From: CAZLCC01 sp964570845 | GTDB lineage: Bacteria; Patescibacteriota; Saccharimonadia; Saccharimonadales; Saccharimonadaceae | Assembly (NCBI GenBank): GCA_964570845.1 | Contig: CAZMZB010000002.1 | Coordinates: 62,001-126,000, forward strand | DNA: 64,000 bases | Direction of reading: 5' to 3' | Shown here: positions 1 to 7,944 of the stretch, one piece after another | How the letters are laid out: every line of letters starts with the position of its first letter | Position numbering within the stretch: the stretch's first letter is position 1 | Position numbers and translations under genes: made by a program | The notes under the pieces: generated by a model | The model's database searches: none | Told to the model about the DNA's origin: nothing | What the model saw: the letters and a program-made list of their open reading frames with translations, nothing else

Positions 1-873
1 AGTCTGATCTTCATAGAGCCCTAAAAAACTACCCTGTTTACTCAAAACATGATCAAGCTCCGGATACTCATCAATCATTCGTTTGATAATACGAAGCGGC
101 GCACCGTGTTTATTGATGAGTCGCGTCAATGTTTCCGTGGTGCTTGAAGCAAAAATCTCATCAATCTTTTTATTAAAATGAATATATTCGGTAGTATTTT
201 TGGGTGACTGCTTATAAAGCTGAATCATCGCTTGGCGAACGGTGGCGATGTCAGATTTTAACAGTGCTCGGTGAATTGCGACGTAGAGAGAAGCTTCATA
301 GTCAGCTACCTTTTCGGTGTTAAATAACTTCTCTTTTGAAAGCACTTTCACATAATGTTGATAAGCAAAGTTAGCAAAAATTTCAATATACGGATTTTCA
401 TTTAACGCGGACTCGGTTTGTACTGAGAGAGTGTCCAGTGTCCATTCAATACTTCGCTCTTGTCCGACACGGTGTTTTTTATATTCTTTATACGAATGAT
501 AGTGCGTTGCAATAAGTTTATCGATATGAGTAGCAGTCGTTTTATTAATAGTATTATTTACTAAATATCCGGCCTGCGTGAGCTCGATAACCAGTTCTTC
601 TCCTAAGTTTTTTCGTGGAGTGGCTTCATGAAATGAGATATTACGCTTATAAAATCGCCGAATTGCGCGTTGCAGCAACAAATGCTCCTCAGTATATTCA
701 GCGGCATTACGAAGCTGCTCATAGGCAGAAGACACCATATATCCGCTACTTGCAACATAGATTTTGCTCGTAGCCATGTCTTTGGTGTGTTTGTTCCGGG
801 CATTAGCTTTTGCGATCGAAAGTTGATCACGAAGCCACTTGCCATCAACTGAAAGTGACGCCTGAGAATTCAT
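1..873 (-). CDS. Hypothetical protein, C-terminus cut off by the window edge
   Basis: An uninterrupted reading frame of 291 codons runs from an ATG at 873 down to base 1 with no stop, so the gene continues outside the window. The protein is polar and looks helical, rich in Lys, Glu, Tyr and His, with no signal peptide and no membrane segment in the visible part. I recognise no family. A TATAAT box at 885-890 lies 11 bases before the ATG and no Shine-Dalgarno (SD) sequence is visible, which fits an almost leaderless message like several others here. It is divergent from tRNA-Gln. Coding status is well supported by length and promoter; function is unknown. Confidence 0.75.
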   Translation of the reverse strand, partial: MNSQASLSVDGKWLRDQLSIAKANARNKHTKDMATSKIYVASSGYMVSSAYEQLRNAAEYTEEHLLLQRAIRRFYKRNISFHEATPRKNLGEELVIELTQAGYLVNNTINKTTATHIDKLIATHYHSYKEYKKHRVGQERSIEWTLDTLSVQTESALNENPYIEIFANFAYQHYVKVLSKEKLFNTEKVADYEASLYVAIHRALLKSDIATVRQAMIQLYKQSPKNTTEYIHFNKKIDEIFASSTTETLTRLINKHGAPLRIIKRMIDEYPELDHVLSKQGSFLGLYEDQT

Positions 874-946
874 AACTAACAGCTATTATAACAGTTCTGC
901 CTATATTCTGGTATAATGTTTGAGCGTAAGCGGCTACTTAAGATAT

Positions 947-1021
947 TGGGACGTGGCCAAGTGGTAAGGCACCGGGTTTTGGTCCCGGCATTCGGGGGTT
1001 CGAATCCCTCCGTCCCAGCCA
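947..1021 (+). tRNA. tRNA-Gln (anticodon TTG)
   Basis: A full cloverleaf can be drawn. The 7-bp acceptor TGGGACG pairs with CGTCCCA, the T-arm contains GGTTCGAATCC, and the anticodon stem CCGGG/CCCGG encloses the loop TTTTGGT, giving anticodon TTG. The discriminator G is followed by an encoded CCA. A TATAAT box lies at 912-917. Confidence 0.97.
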
Positions 1022-1040
1022 TTCGATTCATCTGTGAACT

Positions 1041-1067
1041 CCGACGCTGAAAGGCGTCGGGGTTTTC
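1041..1067 (+). terminator. Rho-independent terminator after tRNA-Gln
   Basis: CCGACGC and GCGTCGG form a 7-bp stem around a 6-base loop and are followed by GGTTTTCT. It sits 20 bases after the tRNA and just before the 3' end of the convergent flavodoxin gene. Confidence 0.75.
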
Positions 1068-1077
1068 TATATGAGGC

Positions 1078-1818
1078 TCACTCATTCCGCAGAATCTTCT
1101 CCATTGCTTTAAAATCTTTCGCATTTGAGACAAGTTCCCAGTTTGCGGATGTATTCCCAACAGCAGGTAAACCGTCGTTATCTTTTAACAAGCGTGCTGT
1201 GTGCATAAGGTTCCAAGCCATAAAAGTAGCGTTACGATTTGTAAAGTCGTTATCATACCCTGCAGGAATTTTAGAGTTTTCAATGGTATCACCATAACTT
1301 GCACCAGGTCCTATCTCGCCGATCCAACCGCAATCTGCTTGGGGTGGAATGGTATAGCCAATATGCTGCAAGGCATAGAGAATGTCTCTTGAGCAATGCT
1401 TCACGCCATCTTCATTACCCGTGACAACGCAGCCACCTGTTTTTCCATAGTATACATACTGCCCTTTTTTATTCTCATCACCACTGTAAGCGTACATACG
1501 TTCAATAACCAGTGTGGCAACGCTTGATTTTTCACCAAGCCAAATTGGTGTGCCAATCACTAAGATATCAGCTGTTAGAACTTTCTTTTGAAGAGATGGC
1601 CAATCATCCTTTTGCCCCTCATCTTTACCATCCTTCACCATTCCAAAGGCGATGGTGTGGTCGAGCGCATACACTTGTTCTACCTGTATTTTTTCCTGCT
1701 CCATGACACCTGCGACACGATCCATGAGACGCTGGGTATGAGACTTTGCTTTATGTTTCTTGATGGAGCAGTTAATAAATAATGCTCTAAGGTCACTAAA
1801 GTTTGTTTTTGTAGACAT
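1078..1818 (-). CDS. Flavodoxin-fold NAD(P)H-dependent oxidoreductase
   Basis: The 246-residue protein has the flavodoxin/WrbA layout. A first strand (residues 10-15, LRALFI) is followed by a loop with Ser and Thr that would hold the FMN phosphate. The stretch ADILVIGTPIWLGEKSS (about 89-105) is the typical second flavin-contacting loop, and GGCVVTGNEDG (about 133-143) matches the third. Such proteins bind FMN and reduce quinones or other electrophiles with NAD(P)H in the cytoplasm. The ATG at 1818 follows a good AGGAGG. A 17-base palindrome upstream suggests it has its own repressor or activator. The substrate cannot be told from sequence. Confidence 0.8.
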   Translation of the reverse strand: MSTKTNFSDLRALFINCSIKKHKAKSHTQRLMDRVAGVMEQEKIQVEQVYALDHTIAFGMVKDGKDEGQKDDWPSLQKKVLTADILVIGTPIWLGEKSSVATLVIERMYAYSGDENKKGQYVYYGKTGGCVVTGNEDGVKHCSRDILYALQHIGYTIPPQADCGWIGEIGPGASYGDTIENSKIPAGYDNDFTNRNATFMAWNLMHTARLLKDNDGLPAVGNTSANWELVSNAKDFKAMEKILRNE

Positions 1819-1842
1819 AAATCCTCCTACTATTTAGTATAT

Positions 1843-1859
1843 ACCTTTGGCTCAAAGGT
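1843..1859 (-). promoter_or_regulatory. Palindromic operator in the flavodoxin-gene promoter
   Basis: ACCTTTG-GCT-CAAAGGT is a perfect 7+7 inverted repeat. On the minus strand it lies immediately upstream of a TATACT box (1836-1841), so it fills most of the -35/-10 spacer of the flavodoxin gene. That is the usual place for a regulator-binding site. The cognate regulator is not identifiable in the window. Confidence 0.5.
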
Positions 1860-1947
1860 GAGCATTAATTACTTTAAGATATTTTGCCCAGAGGTTAGAA
1901 AGAGCAAAAGGGTTTGAAATATAATAATTATATGTTATTATAATAGG

Positions 1948-3507
1948 ATGTTTGGAGCGAAAAAGACGAAAAAAGCGCCTGAAACCCTTCAAGCGCCAGA
2001 AGTTATTGATGTTTCTCATGATGAGTTAAAAGAAGAAGTCCAGCCTCGTGACCTAGAGGCCTATTTGGCGGTGGCACAGGATAATATTCAGCGATCAGCT
2101 ACACTTTGGCGAGAAGATATAGCGGACGCAGTTCGCCCGGTTCAATCAGATACCTCATTATCAGTGATATCCCAAGAGATACAAAGGGTGTACGGGGCGT
2201 CTATAAATCCTGGCAAAGCAGCCAGTGTAGCGCGTAACTTTCTTGACCATATGGTTAAACATGCTCTTATCACCGCAAGGTATATGTCTATAGAGGGAGT
2301 GAAAATTAAGATACCTGAAGATGAAGATCCTGAAGAGGCATATATAATGATTATCGGGAAGATTACCGAGATAAAGGATGAAGATACCCGAAGGGTTCTA
2401 TATGGCACTAATCCTCCTAGAATTTTAACCTCTGAGGGTCAAGCCGATTTAATTGCGGATATGCGCTCTGCTGATCAACATAGAGAAAGAGCTATTGACT
2501 TACTCGTTGATTTTCATCAAGATAACGATAATTTGTTTGAAGAAGTGGATACGGCTCTGCGACAGGAAGATGGTAGAGAGGAGTTATCTGAACTCCAAAA
2601 AATGATTAGTTATGATTGGAATGTTAGTAAAGAAAATGGATGCTTGAGACAATATCTAGAGTGGCTCAAGGGAGATGTAGGAAGACATATTGATAGCTTT
2701 ATTCAAGAGATTAGCGATGATGGTAGCGATGTGGAGGAGTTTATTAAGGAGTATGTACGATTTACCCTCCAATATATTGGCGAAGAAGCTAGTTTGCAAA
2801 ATATCACTAAAATAATCGAAAAAACGTATGAGCAAGACGGCTGGGATAGTATGCCGGAACTGAAAAAAGGATTTGAAAAGTTTGTTGAAGAAAGAATATC
2901 GAAATTTGAGCATAGCTTGGTTTCGATAGCGGGAGCTTTTTCGAGGAAAGATATCAGGAATGCAAGGACACTTGATGAGGTATGTGATTCTCAGTTATCT
3001 ATGGTGATAGATTGTGGTAGTGGCAGGGCCAGACGCCTTAAAAGGAAAAACAAGAGACTGCCGAAACAATCAATTGAGCTTCCTGAGGAAAAGGAAGTTG
3101 CTGACAAAGAAAAAGCACCAAGGCAATTAGCGAAAGTACAGCGAATTGACAGCTCGGAAATGACACAAGATAATGCTCGACTCGTTTTTGTTAGTGAAGA
3201 TGAAATGCTTGAGTCTTTGAAAATAAAATTTCAGGATGGTAATGGCCTAGAAGCTGATATTAGGAAAATGATTCAATATCTTCAAAGAAATCCTGTTAAC
3301 CCTGCCTCAAAACGATTGCAGACAGCAGATAAACATTGTTTAAGAGTCAATGGACATCTTCACTTCCCTTTTCGCTTCGCTCCCCATCATGCGGCGGGTA
3401 TAGGAAAAATTAGACATAAAGATTTCAGAATTGTTTATGTAGTGGCTGAGGATTCAGTAGCAATTCTTGACATACTTTCACACGAAGAATTTGATAAAAA
3501 ATATTAA
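1948..3507 (+). CDS. Long orphan protein with a C-terminal RelE/ParE-like domain
   Basis: This 519-residue protein is not a family I know as a whole. Residues 1 to about 350 are acidic and helical. Residues 350-410 form a basic, low-complexity linker (RARRLKRKNKRLPK). The last 100 residues look like a RelE/ParE toxin fold: an N-terminal helix pair, a basic strand (KIRHKDFRIVYVV) and a final strand plus helix (VAILDILSHEEF). No small antitoxin gene sits beside it, so the long N-terminal part may restrain the toxin-like domain, or the domain may have another role. A TATAAT box ends three bases before the ATG, and no SD sequence is visible. The next gene is a nucleotidyltransferase in the same direction. 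The toxin-like call is inference from motif shape. Confidence 0.65.
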   Translation: MFGAKKTKKAPETLQAPEVIDVSHDELKEEVQPRDLEAYLAVAQDNIQRSATLWREDIADAVRPVQSDTSLSVISQEIQRVYGASINPGKAASVARNFLDHMVKHALITARYMSIEGVKIKIPEDEDPEEAYIMIIGKITEIKDEDTRRVLYGTNPPRILTSEGQADLIADMRSADQHRERAIDLLVDFHQDNDNLFEEVDTALRQEDGREELSELQKMISYDWNVSKENGCLRQYLEWLKGDVGRHIDSFIQEISDDGSDVEEFIKEYVRFTLQYIGEEASLQNITKIIEKTYEQDGWDSMPELKKGFEKFVEERISKFEHSLVSIAGAFSRKDIRNARTLDEVCDSQLSMVIDCGSGRARRLKRKNKRLPKQSIELPEEKEVADKEKAPRQLAKVQRIDSSEMTQDNARLVFVSEDEMLESLKIKFQDGNGLEADIRKMIQYLQRNPVNPASKRLQTADKHCLRVNGHLHFPFRFAPHHAAGIGKIRHKDFRIVYVVAEDSVAILDILSHEEFDKKY

Positions 3508-3578
3508 ATTTTAATAAACGGTATCAACTAACCATAACCAGTTAATTTTTTAGTGAGAGTAGTATACTATAAATTCTA

Positions 3579-4469
3579 ATGGGAGTTGTTTATTCGAGCA
3601 AAGAAATTGCCAGTGCTGCTGTTCCACAGAATGGAGCACACTTGGAGGTTGCACAGACTATCATTGATGAAATTCCTGAAATTGAGGGAGTTGAACTTAC
3701 GACAGTCTATGGCTCCGTGGTTGATGAGGATAAGCAGGCGACGCTTCGCAGTGACTTGGATGTTTTAATTACCTATCTTGTTGATGGATCGGGGTCTGAA
3801 TACATGACTCTGTCTCAAATTAGAGAGATAATTGACCAAGTTGAAAGTCAGCATCATGTCAAGGTTGAGCCGAATATTTGGGTGGCCAATGAGTCAATGA
3901 GAGCACGCACTCAGCGTATGCACGATCGGCTTTTCAGTAAATATCTCGTGAATGCCATGCAAAACTCTCGCTGGAGCATCGGGGGGGGTGATAACGGAAT
4001 TATTGAGATTTCTGAAGCACCGCTTAGCAGTGAACAACTTCGTGATATTGTTCTTCAGTATCTTGCTTATAAACACAAAGGTATTACCATCGCTCCACTT
4101 GGGTTTGACGATGGCGATAAGGCAGTGAAATCTTTGCAAAGGGTACTTGAACTGCCAAAGGCACTTGGCAGAAAAGTCGGGCAATTGTGTGTTCTTTTTG
4201 AAGATGAGGAACAGGATTTATTTGGCCATATCGCGAGCCAGAATGGTTTGATTCATAGCCTCACCGAGCTTGGTGTGATCGATAAAGAATATACAGAATA
4301 CATTGAAAAAATTGCGCTACAAATTCATGAACTGCAACCACGGGATATCGAAGAATATCGTCGCTATCTTGTCGATCGTTACAAAAAAGTCATGCCACTT
4401 GGTTTGGCGGCAATTCGTGGTTTTACGGAAGTTATCGATACAGAAAAGGAGCTTGTGCTGGCGCGATAA
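3579..4469 (+). CDS. Nucleotidyltransferase-fold protein
   Basis: The 296-residue protein carries a nucleotidyltransferase signature: YGSVVDEDKQ and then RSDLDVLITY (about residues 44-66). This is the G-S-x(n)-D-x-D pattern that binds metal and NTP. A third acidic residue may be the Glu in KVEPNIW. The remaining 200 residues are helical and unassigned. Related folds add AMP or other nucleotides to drugs, proteins or RNA, including MNT-type toxin-antitoxin enzymes, so pairing with the upstream RelE/ParE-like gene is of interest. TATACT/TATAAA sequences lie 5-10 bases before the ATG with no clear SD, suggesting its own near-leaderless promoter. The target is unknown. Confidence 0.7.
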   Translation: MGVVYSSKEIASAAVPQNGAHLEVAQTIIDEIPEIEGVELTTVYGSVVDEDKQATLRSDLDVLITYLVDGSGSEYMTLSQIREIIDQVESQHHVKVEPNIWVANESMRARTQRMHDRLFSKYLVNAMQNSRWSIGGGDNGIIEISEAPLSSEQLRDIVLQYLAYKHKGITIAPLGFDDGDKAVKSLQRVLELPKALGRKVGQLCVLFEDEEQDLFGHIASQNGLIHSLTELGVIDKEYTEYIEKIALQIHELQPRDIEEYRRYLVDRYKKVMPLGLAAIRGFTEVIDTEKELVLAR

Positions 4470-4471
4470 GT

Positions 4472-4477
4472 TATAAT
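4472..4477 (+). promoter_or_regulatory. -10 box of a leaderless promoter for yajQ
   Basis: TATAAT ends seven bases before the yajQ ATG at 4485, so transcription should begin at or next to the start codon. There is no SD. This is one of the clearest leaderless arrangements in the window. Confidence 0.65.
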
Positions 4478-4484
4478 AAATTAT

Positions 4485-4979
4485 ATGGCAGCATTTAGTT
4501 TTGATATTGTTTCAGAGTATGATAAGGCAGAGATGAATAATGCCTTTTTGCAGGCACAGAAAGAGCTTTCTAATCGTTATGATTTTAAAGGGACACCCGC
4601 AGCGATTGAGTGGCTTGGTGATAAAATTGGTTTGAAAGTGGTTGGCAGCAACGAATGGCAGATTGATGCAATTGTTGATATTTTTCGCAAGAAACTGGCA
4701 ACCCGTAATGTGAGCGTTAAGGTGCTTGATGAAACGAAAGCAGTGAATGAGGCGAATATGCGTGCCGCAAAAGAAGTTCCATTTAAAGAGGGCTTAGACC
4801 AAGAAAAAGCGAAGAAAATTACGAAATTATTGCGTGAAAAATTACCAAAAGTGAAAACGCAGATTCAGGGTGAAGCGGTTCGTGTTTCAAGTGGCAAAAA
4901 AGATGAATTACAAGCTGCAATGGGTGTGGTAAAAGAAGCTGACTTTGACTTCCCTATTCATTTTACGAATTATCGTTGA
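4485..4979 (+). CDS. yajQ: YajQ-family nucleotide/RNA-binding protein
   Basis: The 164-residue protein matches the YajQ/DUF520 family end to end. It begins MAAFSFDIVSEYD, contains ELSNRYDFKGTPA (about 29-41), and ends with the typical DFPIHFTNYR. The length is normal for the family. YajQ proteins have two RNP-like folds and bind nucleic acids or, in some bacteria, cyclic di-GMP. No cyclic di-GMP synthase or hydrolase is visible here, so the ligand is open. The gene starts behind a leaderless-type promoter. Confidence 0.93.
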   Translation: MAAFSFDIVSEYDKAEMNNAFLQAQKELSNRYDFKGTPAAIEWLGDKIGLKVVGSNEWQIDAIVDIFRKKLATRNVSVKVLDETKAVNEANMRAAKEVPFKEGLDQEKAKKITKLLREKLPKVKTQIQGEAVRVSSGKKDELQAAMGVVKEADFDFPIHFTNYR

Positions 4980-5027
4980 GTTAAAAGAGTTATAATAGAG
5001 GTATTAGAATAAAACAAGGAGGGCTTT

Positions 5028-5621
5028 ATGTTCACATTACCGGATCTAGATTATCAATATGATGCGCTTGAGCCGTATATTAGCAAAGATATTATGGAGC
5101 TTCATTATAGTAAGCATCATCAAACATATGTCGATAAGCTGAATGCGGCGTTTGAAAAAGCACCAGAGTTTCAAAGTAAAACCATTGAAGAAATTTTGAA
5201 AAATCTCGATGTACTGCCCGAAGAAATTCGTACTGCGGTGCGAAATAACGGTGGCGGGCACCATAATCATAGTTTATTCTGGAAATGGCTTACGCCAGAT
5301 GGTACAAAAGAGCCGCAAGGAAAACTGGCGCAAGATTTGGAAAATAAATATGGCAGTTTTTCTGACTTTAAAGATAAGTTCGCAACTGCTGCAGTTGGTG
5401 TGTTTGGTAGTGGGTGGACGTGGCTCATGCCAGATCTTTCGATTGAAACGACGCCAAATCAAGATAACCCTATTTCAAAAGGTAGCCCCACTCCTTTGCT
5501 TGGCTTAGATGTGTGGGAACATGCGTATTATTTGGACTATAAAAATAAACGACCTGATTATATCGAGGCGTGGTGGAACGTGGTTGATTGGGAAAAAGTT
5601 TCTGAAAATTACGGAGAATAG
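5028..5621 (+). CDS. sodA: Superoxide dismutase, Mn (or Mn/Fe) type
   Basis: This is a full-length 197-residue Fe/Mn superoxide dismutase, converting superoxide to hydrogen peroxide and oxygen. The metal ligands are visible as H26 (MELHYSKHHQTYV), H81 (NHSLFW), D161 and H165 (DVWEHAYYLDY). NNGGGHHNH before the second ligand and TPNQDNP later are the pattern of Mn-type enzymes, though cambialistic use of iron cannot be excluded. There is no signal peptide, so it is cytoplasmic. TATAAT at 4991-4996 and an AAGGAGG six bases before the ATG give it an ordinary leadered message. It indicates exposure to oxygen, in line with the NDH-2-like and 2OG-oxygenase genes in this window. Confidence 0.95.
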   Translation: MFTLPDLDYQYDALEPYISKDIMELHYSKHHQTYVDKLNAAFEKAPEFQSKTIEEILKNLDVLPEEIRTAVRNNGGGHHNHSLFWKWLTPDGTKEPQGKLAQDLENKYGSFSDFKDKFATAAVGVFGSGWTWLMPDLSIETTPNQDNPISKGSPTPLLGLDVWEHAYYLDYKNKRPDYIEAWWNVVDWEKVSENYGE

Positions 5622-5627
5622 CCTACC

Positions 5628-7943
5628 TTGCCCCACTCAAATATTCAAGGCTTAACAAGCGCTCAAGTTGACGAGCGGGTTGTTGCTGGTAAGCAAAATA
5701 TTACCGACCAGCAAACCAGCCGTTCGTTGAGTGATATTCTGCGTGCCAATGTGTTAACGCGCTTTAACGCACTGCTCGGTATTCTGCTTGTTATCGTTTT
5801 GAGCGTCGGCTCGCCTGCTGATGCACTGTTTGGGCTCGTGGTGATTATTAATAGTGCGATCGGCATTGCGCAGGAGCTAAGAGCCAAGCGAACGCTAGAC
5901 CGATTAGCGATTTTAAATGCGCCAACTGCCCATGCGCTGCGAGATGGCAAAATAATTGAGATTCCAGTTAAAGAAGTCGTGCTTGATGATGTACTAAAGA
6001 TATCAACTGGTGATCAACTTCCGGCGGACGGAGTTATTTTAGGAAGCGAGGGCCTGGAGGTTGATGAATCACTACTTACTGGTGAAGCAGACCCGATTGA
6101 TAAATCTGAAAAATCAAAAGCACTGTCTGGTTCAGTTGTGGTTGCGGGGTATGGTTTTATGCAAGCGACTGCTGTCGGGCGTGAAGCGTATGCATATAAA
6201 ATTTCAAGTGATATTAAAAAGTTTTCGAAGGCTCGTTCTGAGTTAGTTGAAGGAACGAATAAGCTACTTGGCTATATCAGCTGGATTATTTTAATTATTG
6301 CTCCGCTGCTGATTTGGGGGCAAATCGTGAATAGTGGCAATTCTTGGCAAGAAGCGTTAGTACGCTCGACAGCAGCAATCGTGGGTATGATTCCTGAAGG
6401 ATTGGTACTTTTGACTTCAATGGCATTTTTGATTGCGACGTTGGTACTTGCAAGGCGAAAAGTATTGGTGCAGCAGCTCCCTGCGGTTGAGGGTTTAGCG
6501 CGAGTTGATGTGATGTGTCTTGATAAAACAGGAACGCTAACTGAGGGCAAGATTATTTTTGATGAACTCATTGTATTTGATAAAAAACAAGAAAAAACTG
6601 TTAAGCAAATATTCGCGACATTCGCCGATGACCCGCAATCGCCAACCTTGCAGGCAATCAATGAAGCCTTTTCTGAAAAGGCTGTGCAGGTAGCTGCGTC
6701 AGTCCCCTTTTCAAGCGCCCGCAAGTGGAGCGCACTCAGCACGAAAAATAAAAACTGGATTATGGGAGCGCCAGAGATTGTGTTAAGTTCTGCAAATGGT
6801 GCTGCAAGAAAACAAGCTGATGACATTGCGAATTCTGGAAAGCGAGTGTTATGTTTGCTTGAGTCTCATGGAAGGCCAACCAAAGAAAAATTGCCAAAAA
6901 ATATGAAGCCAGTTGCTCTTTTGGTACTTTCAGAAAAGATTCGCTCTGACGCAAGAGAAACACTAGACTTTTTTGCCAAGCAAGGTGTTGAGCTGAAAAT
7001 TATCTCTGGTGATAATCCAAAAACTGTCGGCTCGGTGGCACGTAGTGTTGGGCTGAAGCTTAAAAAAGAGCCAATTGATGCGCGGACGTTACCCGAGGAT
7101 TTGGATGAACTCAAACGTATTTTAGAAAAAAATAATATATTTGGTCGTGTGACGCCTGATCAAAAGCGCAGCATGGTAAAAGCCTTGCAGGCGAATGGGC
7201 ATGTCGTTGCGATGACTGGCGACGGCGTGAATGATGCGCTGGCGCTAAAAGATGCTGATATTGGTGTGGCTATGGCAAGCGGCGCACAGGCGACGAAATC
7301 GATTGCCGAGCTGGTGCTACTTGATAATAAGTTTTCTCACATGCCGAGAGTGCTTGCTGAAGGTCGTCGTGTGATTGCGAATATTGAGAGAGTTGCGAAC
7401 TTGTTTTTAATTAAAAACGTCTACTCTCTTTTCTTGGCGCTGATCATAACACTTTCAGCTTTACCCTATCCGTTTCTGCCGCGACACATGACAGTACTCT
7501 CAGCTCTCACAATTGGTATCCCTGCTTTCTTCTTAGCGCTGGCGCCAAATAATCGGCGCTATATCCCAGGGTTCTTGCCAAGAGTTTTAAAATTTGCTGT
7601 ACCCACAGGCACAGTTATTGCGGCATTAATTTTCATAAGCTATTTGTTAGTGCGTAGTGATGGCGGTTCCGCTGCAGTGGCAAGCACTGTTGCTTCAATG
7701 GTGGTGATGGTAGTTGGCGTGTGGGTGCTCTTTTGTTTGGCACGACCTTTAAGAGTCTGGAAAGTTGGCTTAATCGCTTTGATGGCGATTATTTTTGCTT
7801 TATTCATTACCCTGCCTTTCACCCAGCAGTTGCTTGGCTATAGCGTGCAAACTCAATATATACAGCTAGCGCTAGGACTAAGTCTTATTGGTATTGTTAG
7901 CGTGGAAACTTTATGGCGCTTTGACCAGCGATTCAGAAAATAG
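5628..7943 (+). CDS. Cation-transporting P-type ATPase, CtpE-like
   Basis: The 771-residue membrane pump starts at TTG 5628, six bases after the sod stop. It has the P-type order: TGEAD actuator loop (151-155), PEGL transmembrane motif (256-259), phosphorylated Asp299 in DKTGTLT, and the hinge GDGVND (531-536). Hydrophobic helices lie at about 45-85, 215-275 and 595-765. The sequences MIPEGLVLLTS and QQLPAVEGLARVD resemble mycobacterial CtpE, a calcium-uptake ATPase, more than Mg2+ or heavy-metal pumps. There is no N-terminal metal-binding domain. The nucleotide-domain motif reads MGAPE instead of the usual KGAPE. Its 3' end meets that of a second P-type ATPase one base away. Calcium as substrate is inferred. 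Confidence 0.88.
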   Translation: MPHSNIQGLTSAQVDERVVAGKQNITDQQTSRSLSDILRANVLTRFNALLGILLVIVLSVGSPADALFGLVVIINSAIGIAQELRAKRTLDRLAILNAPTAHALRDGKIIEIPVKEVVLDDVLKISTGDQLPADGVILGSEGLEVDESLLTGEADPIDKSEKSKALSGSVVVAGYGFMQATAVGREAYAYKISSDIKKFSKARSELVEGTNKLLGYISWIILIIAPLLIWGQIVNSGNSWQEALVRSTAAIVGMIPEGLVLLTSMAFLIATLVLARRKVLVQQLPAVEGLARVDVMCLDKTGTLTEGKIIFDELIVFDKKQEKTVKQIFATFADDPQSPTLQAINEAFSEKAVQVAASVPFSSARKWSALSTKNKNWIMGAPEIVLSSANGAARKQADDIANSGKRVLCLLESHGRPTKEKLPKNMKPVALLVLSEKIRSDARETLDFFAKQGVELKIISGDNPKTVGSVARSVGLKLKKEPIDARTLPEDLDELKRILEKNNIFGRVTPDQKRSMVKALQANGHVVAMTGDGVNDALALKDADIGVAMASGAQATKSIAELVLLDNKFSHMPRVLAEGRRVIANIERVANLFLIKNVYSLFLALIITLSALPYPFLPRHMTVLSALTIGIPAFFLALAPNNRRYIPGFLPRVLKFAVPTGTVIAALIFISYLLVRSDGGSAAVASTVASMVVMVVGVWVLFCLARPLRVWKVGLIALMAIIFALFITLPFTQQLLGYSVQTQYIQLALGLSLIGIVSVETLWRFDQRFRK

Positions 7944-7944
7944 C

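Noticed and set aside
1948..3507. Calling this gene a type II toxin
   Set aside because: Only the last 100 residues resemble RelE/ParE, the protein is 519 residues long and no antitoxin gene is adjacent. It is reported as a toxin-like domain only.
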